Shown: positions 1 to 7,067, counted from the stretch's first letter. The stretch is 12,389 bases of DNA from CAZNMF01 sp964573795 (GCA_964573795.1 CAZNMF010000326.1:1-12389); one strand, 5' to 3'. Program-made: numbers and translations. The notes: generated by a model not told the origin, from the sequence alone.

Positions 1-1
1 G

Positions 2-1846
2 CTGTTCGCGTATCCGATGGGGTTGAAGGTCGATCCGACCACCGATCACGCGGCGATTGCGCGAGCGATCGGCCAGATCGCGATCCAGCGCGACGCGCCG
101 CCCGCCGGCGAGTTCAGTCTCACGCCGTCCGAGATTGTCGATCTCTCGACGTGGGCGTTTCTCAGCGGACGTTCGACTCCCGAGGCGGCGTCACTTGTTT
201 CAAGACTTTGCAGTGGTGACCCGACCTGCGCTGTCAGGCTCCAGGCGGAGGTGACAGGCGCGATCTTGCAGTATGAGGCAATGGCGCAGATGAGCGCGGG
301 CGCGCTGAGCGCGCTCGTGCGCGAGCTGGGGAAGGTGCCGCTGCGCAAGACGGTCGTGCTCGTGAGCGGCGGCTTCGTGACGGCGGATCTGCCGGGTGCG
401 CGTCCGGACAACCAGGAGCCGGGCACGCAGGTCGGCAAGACGGCCGCGGCGGCGGACGTCAACGTCTATACGCTGTTCGTCGACCCGTCGCTACGGAAGA
501 ACATGTCGGCGGAGACGCGTTTGGCGCCGCGAGCCATCAATGGCATTTCGATCACTCGCGACAGCGCTTTGTATGAACAGTGGCTCGATCAGTTCTCCGG
601 CCGCGCGGGCGGATCGCTGTTCCGCGTGGCGTCGGGCGACGGCCAGTTCGCCTTCGATCGCATCCTCAGCGAGACGTCGGCGTACTACCTGCTCGGCGTC
701 GAGTCGACGCCGGGCGATCGCGACGGCCGCGCGCACGAGATGCGCGTCCGCGTGCGCGACAAGCGGCTGACCGTGCGCGGGCGATCGTGGATCATTCCGC
801 CCAAGCCCGAGGCCGCGCCCGCCGTCGTCGAGGTGGCCGATCGCGCGGCAGCGGCGCCCGCGCCCGCCGTCGCGGCGGCCGCGTCTGTGGCGTCGCCGGC
901 GCCGGTCGCGCCCGCCGTGCGCGAGCTGGCCGACGCGTTCGAGCGCGACGATCGCGCGGCGATCGCCAACGCGATGTCGGGATCGAAGGGCGAATCGCTC
1001 ATTCGCGCGTTCCGCGACGGCGGCAGCCCGTGGCCGGCGTCGCCGCGGCGCACGGCGGCATTCGCGCTCGATCTGGCGGCGGCGGGCATGCGCGCGGACT
1101 TTCTCTTCACGCGGCAGGAATCCTCGCGTCTGCTGGCGCAGTACGCGCTGCAGGTGCGCCAGCCGCAGCCGAACGATCCGTTCGAGTGCGCGTGGCTGCG
1201 CGTCGCGACCGAGGGGCTCGAAGGGCTGTTCGAGCCGTCGGTCGGCGCGACGTTCGTGACGCGCGCGGCCGAGCGGTGTCCGGCCGACCCGCGCTTCACG
1301 CTGGCGATGGCCGTCATCCGCGATCAGCAGGTCCGCCTCGGCGAGAGCGCGCTGGCGCCCGCGCGCGAGCCGGCGAAGACCATTCCCGACGGCCAGCAGC
1401 GCGCGCTCGACGCGCTCGCCCTGGCCGCCGCGAAGGCGGAGACGAAGCACGAGGCCATCGCGCGCACGGCGTGGCTGCACTTCCGCGGCGCGCGCTACGC
1501 AGAGGGGCTGAAGACGATCGACACGCTGACGACGCCGGCGCCGGAGCCGGCCGTGCAGTATCTGGTCGATGTGATTCGAGGGCAGCTGCTGCGGGCGCTC
1601 GATCGGCCCGACGAGGCGATCGCGGCGTTTCGCGCGGCGCTCGTCACCTGGCCGCGCGGCCAGGCCGCGCGGCTGGCGCTGATGACGCTGCTCGTCAACC
1701 GAGGCCAGCACGACGAGGCGGCAGCGCTCGCCGATCAGATCGAGACGGCGACCGTCGACGACACCGATCCGTGGTGGCTGTACTGGGTCGGCGACTATCG
1801 CACGTACTCGCAGGCGCGGGCGCAGCTTCGGGAGCTGATGCAATGA
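2..1846 (+). CDS. VWFA-related protein with C-terminal TPR-like region, 5' partial
   Basis: The reading frame is open to the left edge, so the true start, signal peptide and MIDAS motif lie outside the window. Residue numbers count from the first internal Met (base 17). Residues 1-260 match the second half of the acidobacterial VWFA-related domain: a beta-strand ending in VVLVSGGF, a later NVYTLFVDP strand, the GRAGGSLFRV segment and the characteristic SAYYLLGVE followed by a VRVRDKRLTVRGR beta-strand end. An Ala/Pro/Val linker spans about 265-305. The remainder is alpha-helical, with a clear TPR-like pair near 520-575 (ALDRPDEAIAAFRAAL, then NRGQHDEAAALADQI). The protein is probably exported and acts as a binding or scaffold module; its ligand is unknown. 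Its stop overlaps the next gene's ATG (ATGA), so the two are probably co-translated. The family assignment is firm; the function is not known. Confidence 0.85.
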   Translation: MFAYPMGLKVDPTTDHAAIARAIGQIAIQRDAPPAGEFSLTPSEIVDLSTWAFLSGRSTPEAASLVSRLCSGDPTCAVRLQAEVTGAILQYEAMAQMSAGALSALVRELGKVPLRKTVVLVSGGFVTADLPGARPDNQEPGTQVGKTAAAADVNVYTLFVDPSLRKNMSAETRLAPRAINGISITRDSALYEQWLDQFSGRAGGSLFRVASGDGQFAFDRILSETSAYYLLGVESTPGDRDGRAHEMRVRVRDKRLTVRGRSWIIPPKPEAAPAVVEVADRAAAAPAPAVAAAASVASPAPVAPAVRELADAFERDDRAAIANAMSGSKGESLIRAFRDGGSPWPASPRRTAAFALDLAAAGMRADFLFTRQESSRLLAQYALQVRQPQPNDPFECAWLRVATEGLEGLFEPSVGATFVTRAAERCPADPRFTLAMAVIRDQQVRLGESALAPAREPAKTIPDGQQRALDALALAAAKAETKHEAIARTAWLHFRGARYAEGLKTIDTLTTPAPEPAVQYLVDVIRGQLLRALDRPDEAIAAFRAALVTWPRGQAARLALMTLLVNRGQHDEAAALADQIETATVDDTDPWWLYWVGDYRTYSQARAQLRELMQ

Positions 1847-2712
1847 CGCGCCTCGCGTGGGGCTGCATCGCGGCCGGGCTCATGGTCGTGGCGGGCGCGC
1901 GCGCCGGCGCGCAGGACGCGGCCGTCTTTCGTTCGAACGTCGACGCGGTGACGGTCGGCGTGTCCGTGCAGCGCGGTGGACGGCCCGTGTCCGATCTCAC
2001 GCAGGCCGACTTCGAGCTGGCCGACAACGGCGTCGCGCAGACGATCGGCGCGCTGAGCTACGAGAAGCTGCCGATCGATCTGACCGTGCTGCTCGACGTC
2101 AGCACGAGCGTGAACGCGCGCCTGCTCGATCAGCTGCGCCGCGCGGTCGTCGATCTGCGCAAAGGGCTGCTGCCGCAGGATCGCTTGCGGCTGGTCCTGG
2201 TCAACATGCGCATCCGGCGCGTGGTCGATTTCGACGATCCGCCGGCCGCGATCGACGCGGCGTTCGCCGACCTGACGTCCGGCGGCGCCAGCGCCGTGCT
2301 CGACGCGCTGGCCGTGTCGCTGGCCTCGCCCGCGCCGCCCGATCGCCGGCAGTTCGCCGTCATCTTCACCGACGGGAAGGACAGCATCAGCATCAACACG
2401 CCGGACATGCTGCTCGACACGGCGAGACGGACGACGGCGGCGGTCAGCATCGTGCTGGCCACGCCGCTGCGCCGCCCGGCGGATCGCGTCTACGCGGATC
2501 TCGCGGCCGAGACCGGCGGTCAGGTCGTGTCGCTGCTGCCCGGCGAGACCTTCGGCGCCACGCTGCGCCGCGCGCTCGATCAGTTCCGATCGAGCTACGT
2601 GCTGACCTACACACCCACCGGCGTCCCGCGCCCGGGCGCCCACACGATCGCCGTGCGCGTCAAGCGCAGCGGCGTCGACGTGCGCGCGCGGAAGGGATAT
2701 GAAGTGAGGTAA
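1843..2712 (+). CDS. Secreted VWFA-related domain protein with intact MIDAS
   Basis: A 289-residue protein. The ATG overlaps the upstream stop and is preceded by GGGAG eight bases away, which fixes the start. Residues 1-24 form a signal peptide ending AGAQ. An N-terminal beta-domain (VFRSNVDAVTVGVSV, then the DLTQADFELADNG pattern typical of the family) precedes the VWA fold. The metal-ion-dependent adhesion site looks complete: D85-x-S87-x-S89 in LLDVSTS, Ser150 in GGASAVLDAL where Thr is usual, and D177 in IFTDGKD. The C-terminus carries the family's FRSSYVLTYTP and VDVRARKGYEVR elements. A role in metal-dependent protein or ligand binding outside the cytoplasm is inferred from the fold. 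Its last codons and 11 bases beyond are repeated at 6968-7010, the far edge of the following low-GC block. Confidence 0.9.
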   Translation: MTRLAWGCIAAGLMVVAGARAGAQDAAVFRSNVDAVTVGVSVQRGGRPVSDLTQADFELADNGVAQTIGALSYEKLPIDLTVLLDVSTSVNARLLDQLRRAVVDLRKGLLPQDRLRLVLVNMRIRRVVDFDDPPAAIDAAFADLTSGGASAVLDALAVSLASPAPPDRRQFAVIFTDGKDSISINTPDMLLDTARRTTAAVSIVLATPLRRPADRVYADLAAETGGQVVSLLPGETFGATLRRALDQFRSSYVLTYTPTGVPRPGAHTIAVRVKRSGVDVRARKGYEVR

Positions 2713-2723
2713 GGCGGGCTGCG
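2680..2723 (+). repeat. Direct repeat copy A (3' end of VWFA gene)
   Basis: Covers the last codons of the upstream gene (VRARKGYEVR and stop) plus 11 downstream bases. It matches 6968-7010 with 32 identical bases, a single-base indel (TAA here, TAG there), then 11 identical bases. Similarity stops sharply on both sides. The arrangement resembles an attachment-type repeat at the 3' end of a gene. Confidence 0.85.
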
Positions 2724-2733
2724 CGGTCGGTGG

Positions 2734-2769
2734 TGGGCGCGCCGGTCTTGAGACAGGTCGGCGCGCCCA
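2734..2769. terminator. Candidate bidirectional terminator between convergent genes
   Basis: A perfect 10-bp inverted repeat, TGGGCGCGCC (2734-2743) and GGCGCGCCCA (2760-2769), encloses a 16-base loop that can itself pair as GTC-TTGA-GAC. It lies between the stop of the plus-strand VWFA gene (2712) and the stop of the minus-strand small gene (2778), where a shared terminator is expected. There is no T-tract on either strand, so intrinsic termination is uncertain. Confidence 0.5.
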
Positions 2770-2777
2770 TCCGTCTG

Positions 2778-3101
2778 TCAGAAAACCTGATAGCCAGCAC
2801 TGTAGTACGCCGGTGAGCCAGCCGGAGTGACGCGGCCAATCCAATAGAACACCACGCCAGAGCCCCAGTAATAGTCCGTTACGTAGCTGGACGCCGTAGA
2901 GTACATGTCATCGTACGGATAGGTTTCGAGTTCCTCGTACGGATACGGACCGCAAGTGTCCAGGCTGATCCAGTCCCAGCTCGCATAGACGTCGTTGCAG
3001 TTGTGGTAAGGATTCGCCTTTGTGCCGACGTCGCTCAGCATAACGACGGCAATGCACAAACCCACGACGACGGTGAATCGTGAGAGCCAGTTCTTGTTCA
3101 T
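2778..3101 (-). CDS. Small secreted tyrosine-rich protein, unknown function
   Basis: A 107-residue protein I do not recognise. The ATG at 3101-3099 is preceded by GAGGAGG five bases away, which favours it over any upstream in-frame start. Residues 1-10 hold the charged n-region (Lys3, Arg8), followed by a hydrophobic stretch (FTVVVGLCIAVVML) and a likely cleavage near residue 29, so the protein is probably exported. The mature part is about 78 residues and contains 14 tyrosines plus five tryptophan or phenylalanine residues, spaced as YPY and YY motifs (PYPYEELETYPYDDMYS). It has two cysteines (Cys35, Cys50) that could form a disulfide; a DsbA-like gene lies nearby. The gene is divergent from the Crp-like regulator, which may control it. 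No catalytic motif is visible. Possible roles, all inferred, are a structural or surface peptide, a redox-active peptide or a substrate for modification. Confidence 0.8.
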   Translation of the reverse strand: MNKNWLSRFTVVVGLCIAVVMLSDVGTKANPYHNCNDVYASWDWISLDTCGPYPYEELETYPYDDMYSTASSYVTDYYWGSGVVFYWIGRVTPAGSPAYYSAGYQVF

Positions 3102-3106
3102 CTGTG

Positions 3107-3113
3107 CCTCCTC
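3107..3113 (-). promoter_or_regulatory. Strong ribosome binding site of the small secreted protein gene
   Basis: Reads GAGGAGG on the minus strand, five bases before the ATG at 3101. It is the best Shine-Dalgarno match in the window and sets the start of the 107-residue gene. Confidence 0.85.
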
Positions 3114-3484
3114 TGATCGTGATTGGCGATAGTAAAAGTTAGGCGCGCTGAGGTATTTGACACGAATGATGTGCGCCTGTCTGTCAAGTCGGAAGACGCT
3201 CGATCGTCTACCGGAATGTCGACATGACGGCAATTGGTTCTGTCGGTCGGTCGGGCCAGCTATAGCATCGGCGGATGAAACAACGGAAAATATCGTTGAC
3301 GCCGTTTTGGATTTCGTTGTAACTTGTGGCGCGCTCCCCCTTCCGTGAATCGCGTGATCTGCGCCGTCGGCATCGGCCTGTAGTGACTCGTCGACACTTT
3401 GAGCAGATGGTTCTACGTCAACCGACGCGTCGCGCTCCGTTGTGGTTTGCCGAACGTGCTTCAGTTCAAGCAAGCAGTTCCGTT
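3114..3484. promoter_or_regulatory. Divergent intergenic region with candidate promoters and operator-like palindromes
   Basis: About 370 bases, AT-richer than the surroundings, between the two divergent genes. On the minus strand TACTAT (3134-3129) lies 27 bases before the small gene's ATG and is a possible -10. On the plus strand TTGACG (3296-3301) and TAACTT (3320-3325), 18 bases apart, could serve the regulator operon. Candidate operators are TTGACA (3157-3162) facing TGTCAA (3182-3187), the perfect palindrome ATGTCGACAT (3216-3225), GCTATAGC (3259-3266), and CAACG/CGTTG (3281-3285 and 3294-3298), which overlaps the putative -35. None matches a known Crp or Fnr box exactly. I see no convincing gene here. 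Confidence 0.4.
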
Positions 3485-3494
3485 GGGGGGGGAG
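3485..3494 (+). promoter_or_regulatory. G-rich ribosome binding site deciding a GTG start
   Basis: A run of eight G followed by AG, ending four bases before GTG 3499. It supports that GTG over the upstream ATG at 3442, which has no such motif, and gives a regulator of ordinary Crp-family length. Confidence 0.55.
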
Positions 3495-3498
3495 ACGC

Positions 3499-4212
3499 GT
3501 GCCTGCGTGCTTGTCTCACGATCGCTGCACTGCTGAAAAGTCGCTGGGCTTGGAGTTCTCCGATTTTGGGGCAGAGATGGCCTGTCCTGCCGGCGCGACT
3601 CTGTTTCGACAAGGAGATCGGGCCAGTTCGTTGTTCCTAATTGAACGCGGCGCCGTGCTCGCGCAGGCGAGCGGCGTGGCGGGTCGGAAGCTGCTCGTCG
3701 CGATTTATCCACCCGGCTGGCTTCTGGGCGTGCAGTCAGGAGTACTCGGTTGTTCTCACGCTATAACCGCGACGGCGCTCACGGATTGCGACCTGAGGTC
3801 GATATCTGTCGCGACGTTTCAGCAGTTCCGTGCGCATCAGTCGACTGCCGCGTGGCTCCAGGAGATGCTGTCTGCTGCCACGATGGCTCAACAGCGACGA
3901 ATCATCGCCTTGACGGACGGGCGTTGCAGTCAGCGCGTAGCGCAGGTACTCGCGGACTTGGTCGTCGCATGCGGAGACCGCAAGAGGGACGGTTCTGTAT
4001 TGCTCCGTGTTGAACTCACGGTTACTGATTTGGCTGATCTTGTCGTGGCATCAAGGCAATGGATCAGTCGCCTCATGATTCAATGGAGCCGGCGCGGCAT
4101 TATTCATCGGCGGGGCGGGTGGTGGGTTGTGCCGAGTGGTAGCCCGTTGAACAGAACGATGTACGAAACGCAAACAGGGGCAAATGGACATGGTATCAAG
4201 GGGACGCTATGA
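3499..4212 (+). CDS. Crp/Fnr-family transcriptional regulator, atypical ligand site
   Basis: From GTG 3499 the protein is 237 residues, normal for the family. An ATG at 3442 would add 19 residues. Residues 30-110 form the cyclic-nucleotide-binding-like beta-roll (PAGATLFRQGDRASSLFLIERGAV). A dimerisation helix spans about 115-145. The C-terminal winged helix has LTVTDLADLVVASRQWISRLM at about 173-193, with the recognition helix around SRQWISRL, and a wing ending in GWWVVPSG. The phosphate-binding cassette, usually G-E-x-x-L...R-S/T-A, reads GWLLGVQSGVLGCSHAITA. The Glu is missing and the Arg appears to be His, so cAMP binding is unlikely. Several cysteines (4, 10, 29, 85, 97, 143, 158) leave redox sensing open, but no FNR iron-sulfur cluster pattern is evident. 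Its stop overlaps the thioredoxin gene's ATG. It probably regulates this operon and/or the divergent small gene. Confidence 0.85.
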   Translation: MPACLSHDRCTAEKSLGLEFSDFGAEMACPAGATLFRQGDRASSLFLIERGAVLAQASGVAGRKLLVAIYPPGWLLGVQSGVLGCSHAITATALTDCDLRSISVATFQQFRAHQSTAAWLQEMLSAATMAQQRRIIALTDGRCSQRVAQVLADLVVACGDRKRDGSVLLRVELTVTDLADLVVASRQWISRLMIQWSRRGIIHRRGGWWVVPSGSPLNRTMYETQTGANGHGIKGTL

Positions 4213-4946
4213 CGCGGCCTGAACGAGGCGCGTTGGGGGATGGTCGATTGAATGGCGTCAAGCGTCAGTTCGCGCGAGATGTTGTCGATGGTGCGCTGCG
4301 CATCGCTGCCGTGGCGATGGCGACAATCGCGCTCTGGCTGTCTATCAGCTGGCTGTATGTGCGCCTCAGAAACGCGCTCGCTCCTGGAGCGCCTGTCGCA
4401 TTGGTCGAAATTGGAGATGCGGCGACGTTGGGGGAAGGGTCAGCAAAATTTGCGCTTCTCGTCCTGTCTGATTTCGAGTGTGAGAAGTGTCGGTTTTTTG
4501 CGAGAGAAGTGCTGCCGAAGATCAAGCAGCAATACGTTGACACCGGTCAACTGGAAGTAGCATTCAGATATCTTGATAGCTCACAGCCTGCCGGAAGTAG
4601 TAAGGCGTTGATAGCGACGTGCCTCGAGCGCACGGGCAGTTTCTGGTCGATCTACCGACAGATCGCTGGTGCGTCGACCGTGGAAGCGATCACTGAAGGA
4701 CTCGTCACGGCGAAGTTGCCCCCGACGGACGCTAGGGCCTATGAGCAGTGTCTGCGGAATGTGGGATCGCAGCAGATTATGTCGCTGCCAGATGACATAT
4801 CGAGGGCACGGTTGGCGCGCTTGTCGCCTGCGTTCTTGTTCGGTAAGGTCGTTGATGGGCGACAGATCGAGGTTCGCGCGTCGCTGGCGGGCGGCGTTCC
4901 GATGAGTGAGTTCGAACGACTATTTGTCGCGCTTGGTATGAGATGA
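4209..4946 (+). CDS. Membrane-anchored DsbA-like thioredoxin-fold protein
   Basis: A 245-residue protein. ATG 4209 overlaps the regulator's stop and has AAGGGG five bases upstream. One membrane helix (about 30-50, AVAMATIALWLSISWLYV) follows a basic N-terminus, so the catalytic domain should face the periplasm. The thioredoxin fold begins with LLVLSDFECEKCRFFAREVLP, placing a CxxC redox pair at Cys91 and Cys94 (CEKC). The cis-proline appears in LSPAFLFG (Pro207). Cys138 and Cys181 occupy the inserted helical region and may form a second disulfide, as is common in the DsbA-like Thioredoxin_4 family. It probably oxidises, reduces or isomerises disulfides in an exported partner. Neighbouring candidates are the small tyrosine-rich protein (two Cys) and the VWFA protein just downstream (clustered Cys). 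The fold is clear; the substrate and redox direction are inferred. Confidence 0.85.
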   Translation: MTRPERGALGDGRLNGVKRQFARDVVDGALRIAAVAMATIALWLSISWLYVRLRNALAPGAPVALVEIGDAATLGEGSAKFALLVLSDFECEKCRFFAREVLPKIKQQYVDTGQLEVAFRYLDSSQPAGSSKALIATCLERTGSFWSIYRQIAGASTVEAITEGLVTAKLPPTDARAYEQCLRNVGSQQIMSLPDDISRARLARLSPAFLFGKVVDGRQIEVRASLAGGVPMSEFERLFVALGMR

Positions 4947-4976
4947 GCCGAGCGGCCGTCGCAGGAGATGGTAGTC

Positions 4977-6938
4977 ATGCGACGTGCGCGCGGTCGTGCG
5001 ACGCAAGGGGGACTGATGAGTGCCGTCAGGTGGTCTGCAGCGGGCCTTGCCGTCAGCTGCCTTGGGGTGATTCTCATGGCGCAGCAGACAGACGTACCCG
5101 TCTTTCGAGGCGGCATTGACGAAGTCCAGTTGAGTGTCCTGGTGCTCGACAAACAACGTCGGCCGGTGAAGGGGCTCACGGCGGCCGACTTCGTTGTCAC
5201 CGACGGCGGAGCGCGGCGCGTGATTGATGGCTTTCTGCCGGTTACGCTACCGGAGACGCCGGAGTCCACCGCAGACACCAACCCAGAGTGGATACGACAG
5301 GGCGTGTCAGACGTCACGACGAACCAGCGCGCGAGTGATGGGCGTCTGGTCATCATCATGATGGATCGATCGATCCCAATGGAAGAGGGCACGGTCGCCG
5401 CACGCAAGATCGCCAGGGCCGCCGTCGACGCGCTCGGTCCCGGAGATTTGGCCGCGGTCGTGTACGATTCCGGCTTCGCATCCGAAGGCGCGTCTCAGAA
5501 TGTCACTGGGGATCGCGGCCGGCTGCTCGCCGCGATCGACGCGCCGTTCATGGGCCTCGTCAATCCGCCCGACGAGGCCGATGGACTGAGACGCGGTGAG
5601 CCCGACATACGCCATACGGGCGATTGCGTGTGCGGTTTGTGCGTGCTTGAGTCGATAGCGAAGGTGGCCGACGCTCTCGCGGCCGAAACGGTGCGCCAGA
5701 AGATGATCCTGTGGATCGGGAGCGCCCTCGTCATTCAAGAGCGTCCGATGGATCCGGTAGAGTGCTACGGACTCGTGCGTGGCTATCGCGAACAAGCCAT
5801 GCGGGCGCTCGATCGCGCGAACGTGACATTTCATGCCCTGGATCCGTCCGGCCTGGAGACGCTGGCGCGGACGGCCGGCGGGTTTCGTGCCGATCCAAAG
5901 AATAGCCCGAGGCGTACGCTGGAGCGTCAAGCGGACCTTGCCGTTTTGCCGAGTTATACAGGAGGCCGGACAGTCGTCAATACGAATCGAGCGGAAGATG
6001 CGATTCCATCGATCTTCGACGAAAGCAGTGCGTACTACTTGATCGCGATTGCGCGCGGATCTGGTACCGGCGAGCGCGATGATGAGCGCCGGATCCATGT
6101 AAAGGTCAACCGTCCAGGCGTCACGATCCGCACGCGTCGCGGATATTTCTCGCAGACGCCGACATCGGTCGCCCGCAACAGCGGCGCGCCGCCGCGATCC
6201 GGGCTCGACGCGGCAATTGCAGGTCTGCTGCCGCGCGGTGAGGTGCCCTTGCGGCTCGAGGTCACGCCGTCGTTCTCCGCAAGCGGCGAGCCGGACGTGT
6301 CGGTCGCATTCGCCATCGAAGGACTCGCGAGCCGGCGGGGTGGCATCGACGTCACTGGGCCCGCGGACGTGCTCATTGGTGTGTTCGACGCGGACGCGCG
6401 CGCGGTGTCGTCTCGGCGTTTGGCCGTCGCCTTGCCGCGGGATACGGCGGTGGCGCGTCATGTCGAACGCTTGTCGTTGAGGCCAGGACGATACGAAGTA
6501 CGCATTGGTGTGAGTCTCGGGGCGCCTGCGGCAACCGGAAGCGTCTATGGCTACGTCGATGTGCCTGCCGTGTCGCGCGACGAGCTATCAGTATCTGCGG
6601 TCACGTTTCGGGCCGGCGACGCGCTGAGCGAAGGCCCTGCGCTGCGACGGACGTTCGCGTCTGGGGAGCGCGTGAGCGCGTCCGTGCAGGTAAGGCCGGG
6701 TATTTCAGCCTCACGTTCAGTCTCCGTGCATATGGCGGTCGAAGGCGCCCGAGGGCAAATTGTGACGACCACCGCAACGACAATTGAAGCCGCGCGATTC
6801 GACACCTCGCCAGTCGTCGAGCAGGCGGTTGAAGTGCCCGTCGCGAGTCTCGCGCCTGGCACCTATCGGCTGATGCTCGATGTCTCGGACGGGAAATCGA
6901 TCGAGCGCCGAACGTCGCGTTTTGATGTCGCGCGCTGA
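4977..6938 (+). CDS. VWFA-related secreted protein with degenerate MIDAS and cysteine cluster
   Basis: A 653-residue protein from ATG 4977, chosen because AGGAG ends nine bases upstream. ATG 4968 lies one base from that motif and is poor, while ATG 5016 (G-rich motif upstream) is a fair alternative with a tighter signal peptide. The signal peptide ends near LMAQQ. The family N-terminal pattern follows (VFRGGIDEVQLSVLVLD, then GLTAADFVVTDGG), then a VWA fold starting LVIIMMDRSIPM. The MIDAS motif DxSxS is DRSIP (D130, S132, Pro134), so metal binding is probably impaired. A cluster C217-x-C219-x-x-C222 lies in the loop before an LESIAKVADAL helix, with C263 further on. The SSAYYLIAIA strand and RTRRGYF close the VWFA part near residue 391. 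The last 250 residues are beta-rich repeats without a recognised domain. It starts 30 bases after the thioredoxin gene and is probably its operon partner. Confidence 0.85.
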   Translation: MRRARGRATQGGLMSAVRWSAAGLAVSCLGVILMAQQTDVPVFRGGIDEVQLSVLVLDKQRRPVKGLTAADFVVTDGGARRVIDGFLPVTLPETPESTADTNPEWIRQGVSDVTTNQRASDGRLVIIMMDRSIPMEEGTVAARKIARAAVDALGPGDLAAVVYDSGFASEGASQNVTGDRGRLLAAIDAPFMGLVNPPDEADGLRRGEPDIRHTGDCVCGLCVLESIAKVADALAAETVRQKMILWIGSALVIQERPMDPVECYGLVRGYREQAMRALDRANVTFHALDPSGLETLARTAGGFRADPKNSPRRTLERQADLAVLPSYTGGRTVVNTNRAEDAIPSIFDESSAYYLIAIARGSGTGERDDERRIHVKVNRPGVTIRTRRGYFSQTPTSVARNSGAPPRSGLDAAIAGLLPRGEVPLRLEVTPSFSASGEPDVSVAFAIEGLASRRGGIDVTGPADVLIGVFDADARAVSSRRLAVALPRDTAVARHVERLSLRPGRYEVRIGVSLGAPAATGSVYGYVDVPAVSRDELSVSAVTFRAGDALSEGPALRRTFASGERVSASVQVRPGISASRSVSVHMAVEGARGQIVTTTATTIEAARFDTSPVVEQAVEVPVASLAPGTYRLMLDVSDGKSIERRTSRFDVAR

Positions 6939-6956
6939 GCGACCGCTGTCCTGGCG

Positions 6957-6971
6957 GCGCCCACTGGGTGC
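6957..6971 (+). terminator. Weak candidate hairpin after the third VWFA gene
   Basis: GCGCCC-ACT-GGGTGC forms a six-pair stem (one G-T) 18 bases after the stop. It has no T-tract and overlaps the left edge of direct repeat copy B, so it may be coincidental. Confidence 0.25.
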
Positions 6972-7010
6972 GCGCGCGGAAGGGATATGAAGTGAGGTAG
7001 GCGGGCTGCG
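6968..7010 (+). repeat. Direct repeat copy B (orphan VWFA gene tail)
   Basis: A copy of 2680-2723 that would encode VRARKGYEVR then TAG, but no VWFA gene body lies in front of it in that frame. It differs from copy A by one missing A at the stop codon. It lies 29 bases after the stop of the third VWFA gene and marks the right edge of the low-GC block. Confidence 0.85.
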
Positions 7011-7026
7011 GAGGTGTCCTTCGGAG

Positions 7027-7048
7027 GGCCGAACCTTCAGGTTCGGCC
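7027..7048. repeat. Perfect palindromic hairpin (REP-like or terminator)
   Basis: GGCCGAACC-TTCA-GGTTCGGCC has a perfect 9-bp stem and a 4-base loop. It is followed closely by a second perfect hairpin at 7055-7070 (GCAGAC-CGCC-GTCTGC). The pair lies between the island edge and the flavin operon. With no T-tract, a REP-like dispersed palindrome or an RNA structure is as likely as a terminator. Confidence 0.6.
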
Positions 7049-7067
7049 TGCAGTGCAGACCGCCGTC

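Larger units (their letters stand above)
2680..7010. other. Low-GC block bounded by direct repeats (candidate inserted island)
   Basis: About 4.24 kb between two near-identical 43-44 bp repeats. The left copy completes the VWFA gene and the right copy is an orphan tail with no gene body in front of it. Sample 60-base windows inside give roughly 48-52% GC (62% within the third VWFA gene) against 73-78% in the flanks. The octamer GCGATCGC, seen eight times in the flanks, was not found inside. The block carries a tyrosine-rich secreted protein, a Crp-like regulator, a DsbA-like thioredoxin and a VWFA protein. No recombinase is present, so if it was integrated, the enzyme acted in trans or has been lost. 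A recombination-derived duplication is the alternative. Confidence 0.55.

Noticed and set aside
491..1843. Long minus-strand open frame opposite the first VWFA gene
   Set aside because: Arg-rich shadow frame produced by high GC; no recognisable domain and fully opposite a well-supported gene.
3157..3348. 63-residue plus-strand open frame in the divergent intergenic region
   Set aside because: TTG start without a ribosome binding site, no recognisable features, and it overlaps the likely promoter area.
2778..3473. Extended start for the small minus-strand gene
   Set aside because: The extension would cross the divergent promoter region, while the internal ATG has a near-perfect ribosome binding site and starts a signal peptide.
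2680..7010. Insertion sequence or classical composite transposon
   Set aside because: No transposase frame, the bounding repeats are direct rather than inverted, and at 43-44 bp they are too long for ordinary target-site duplications.
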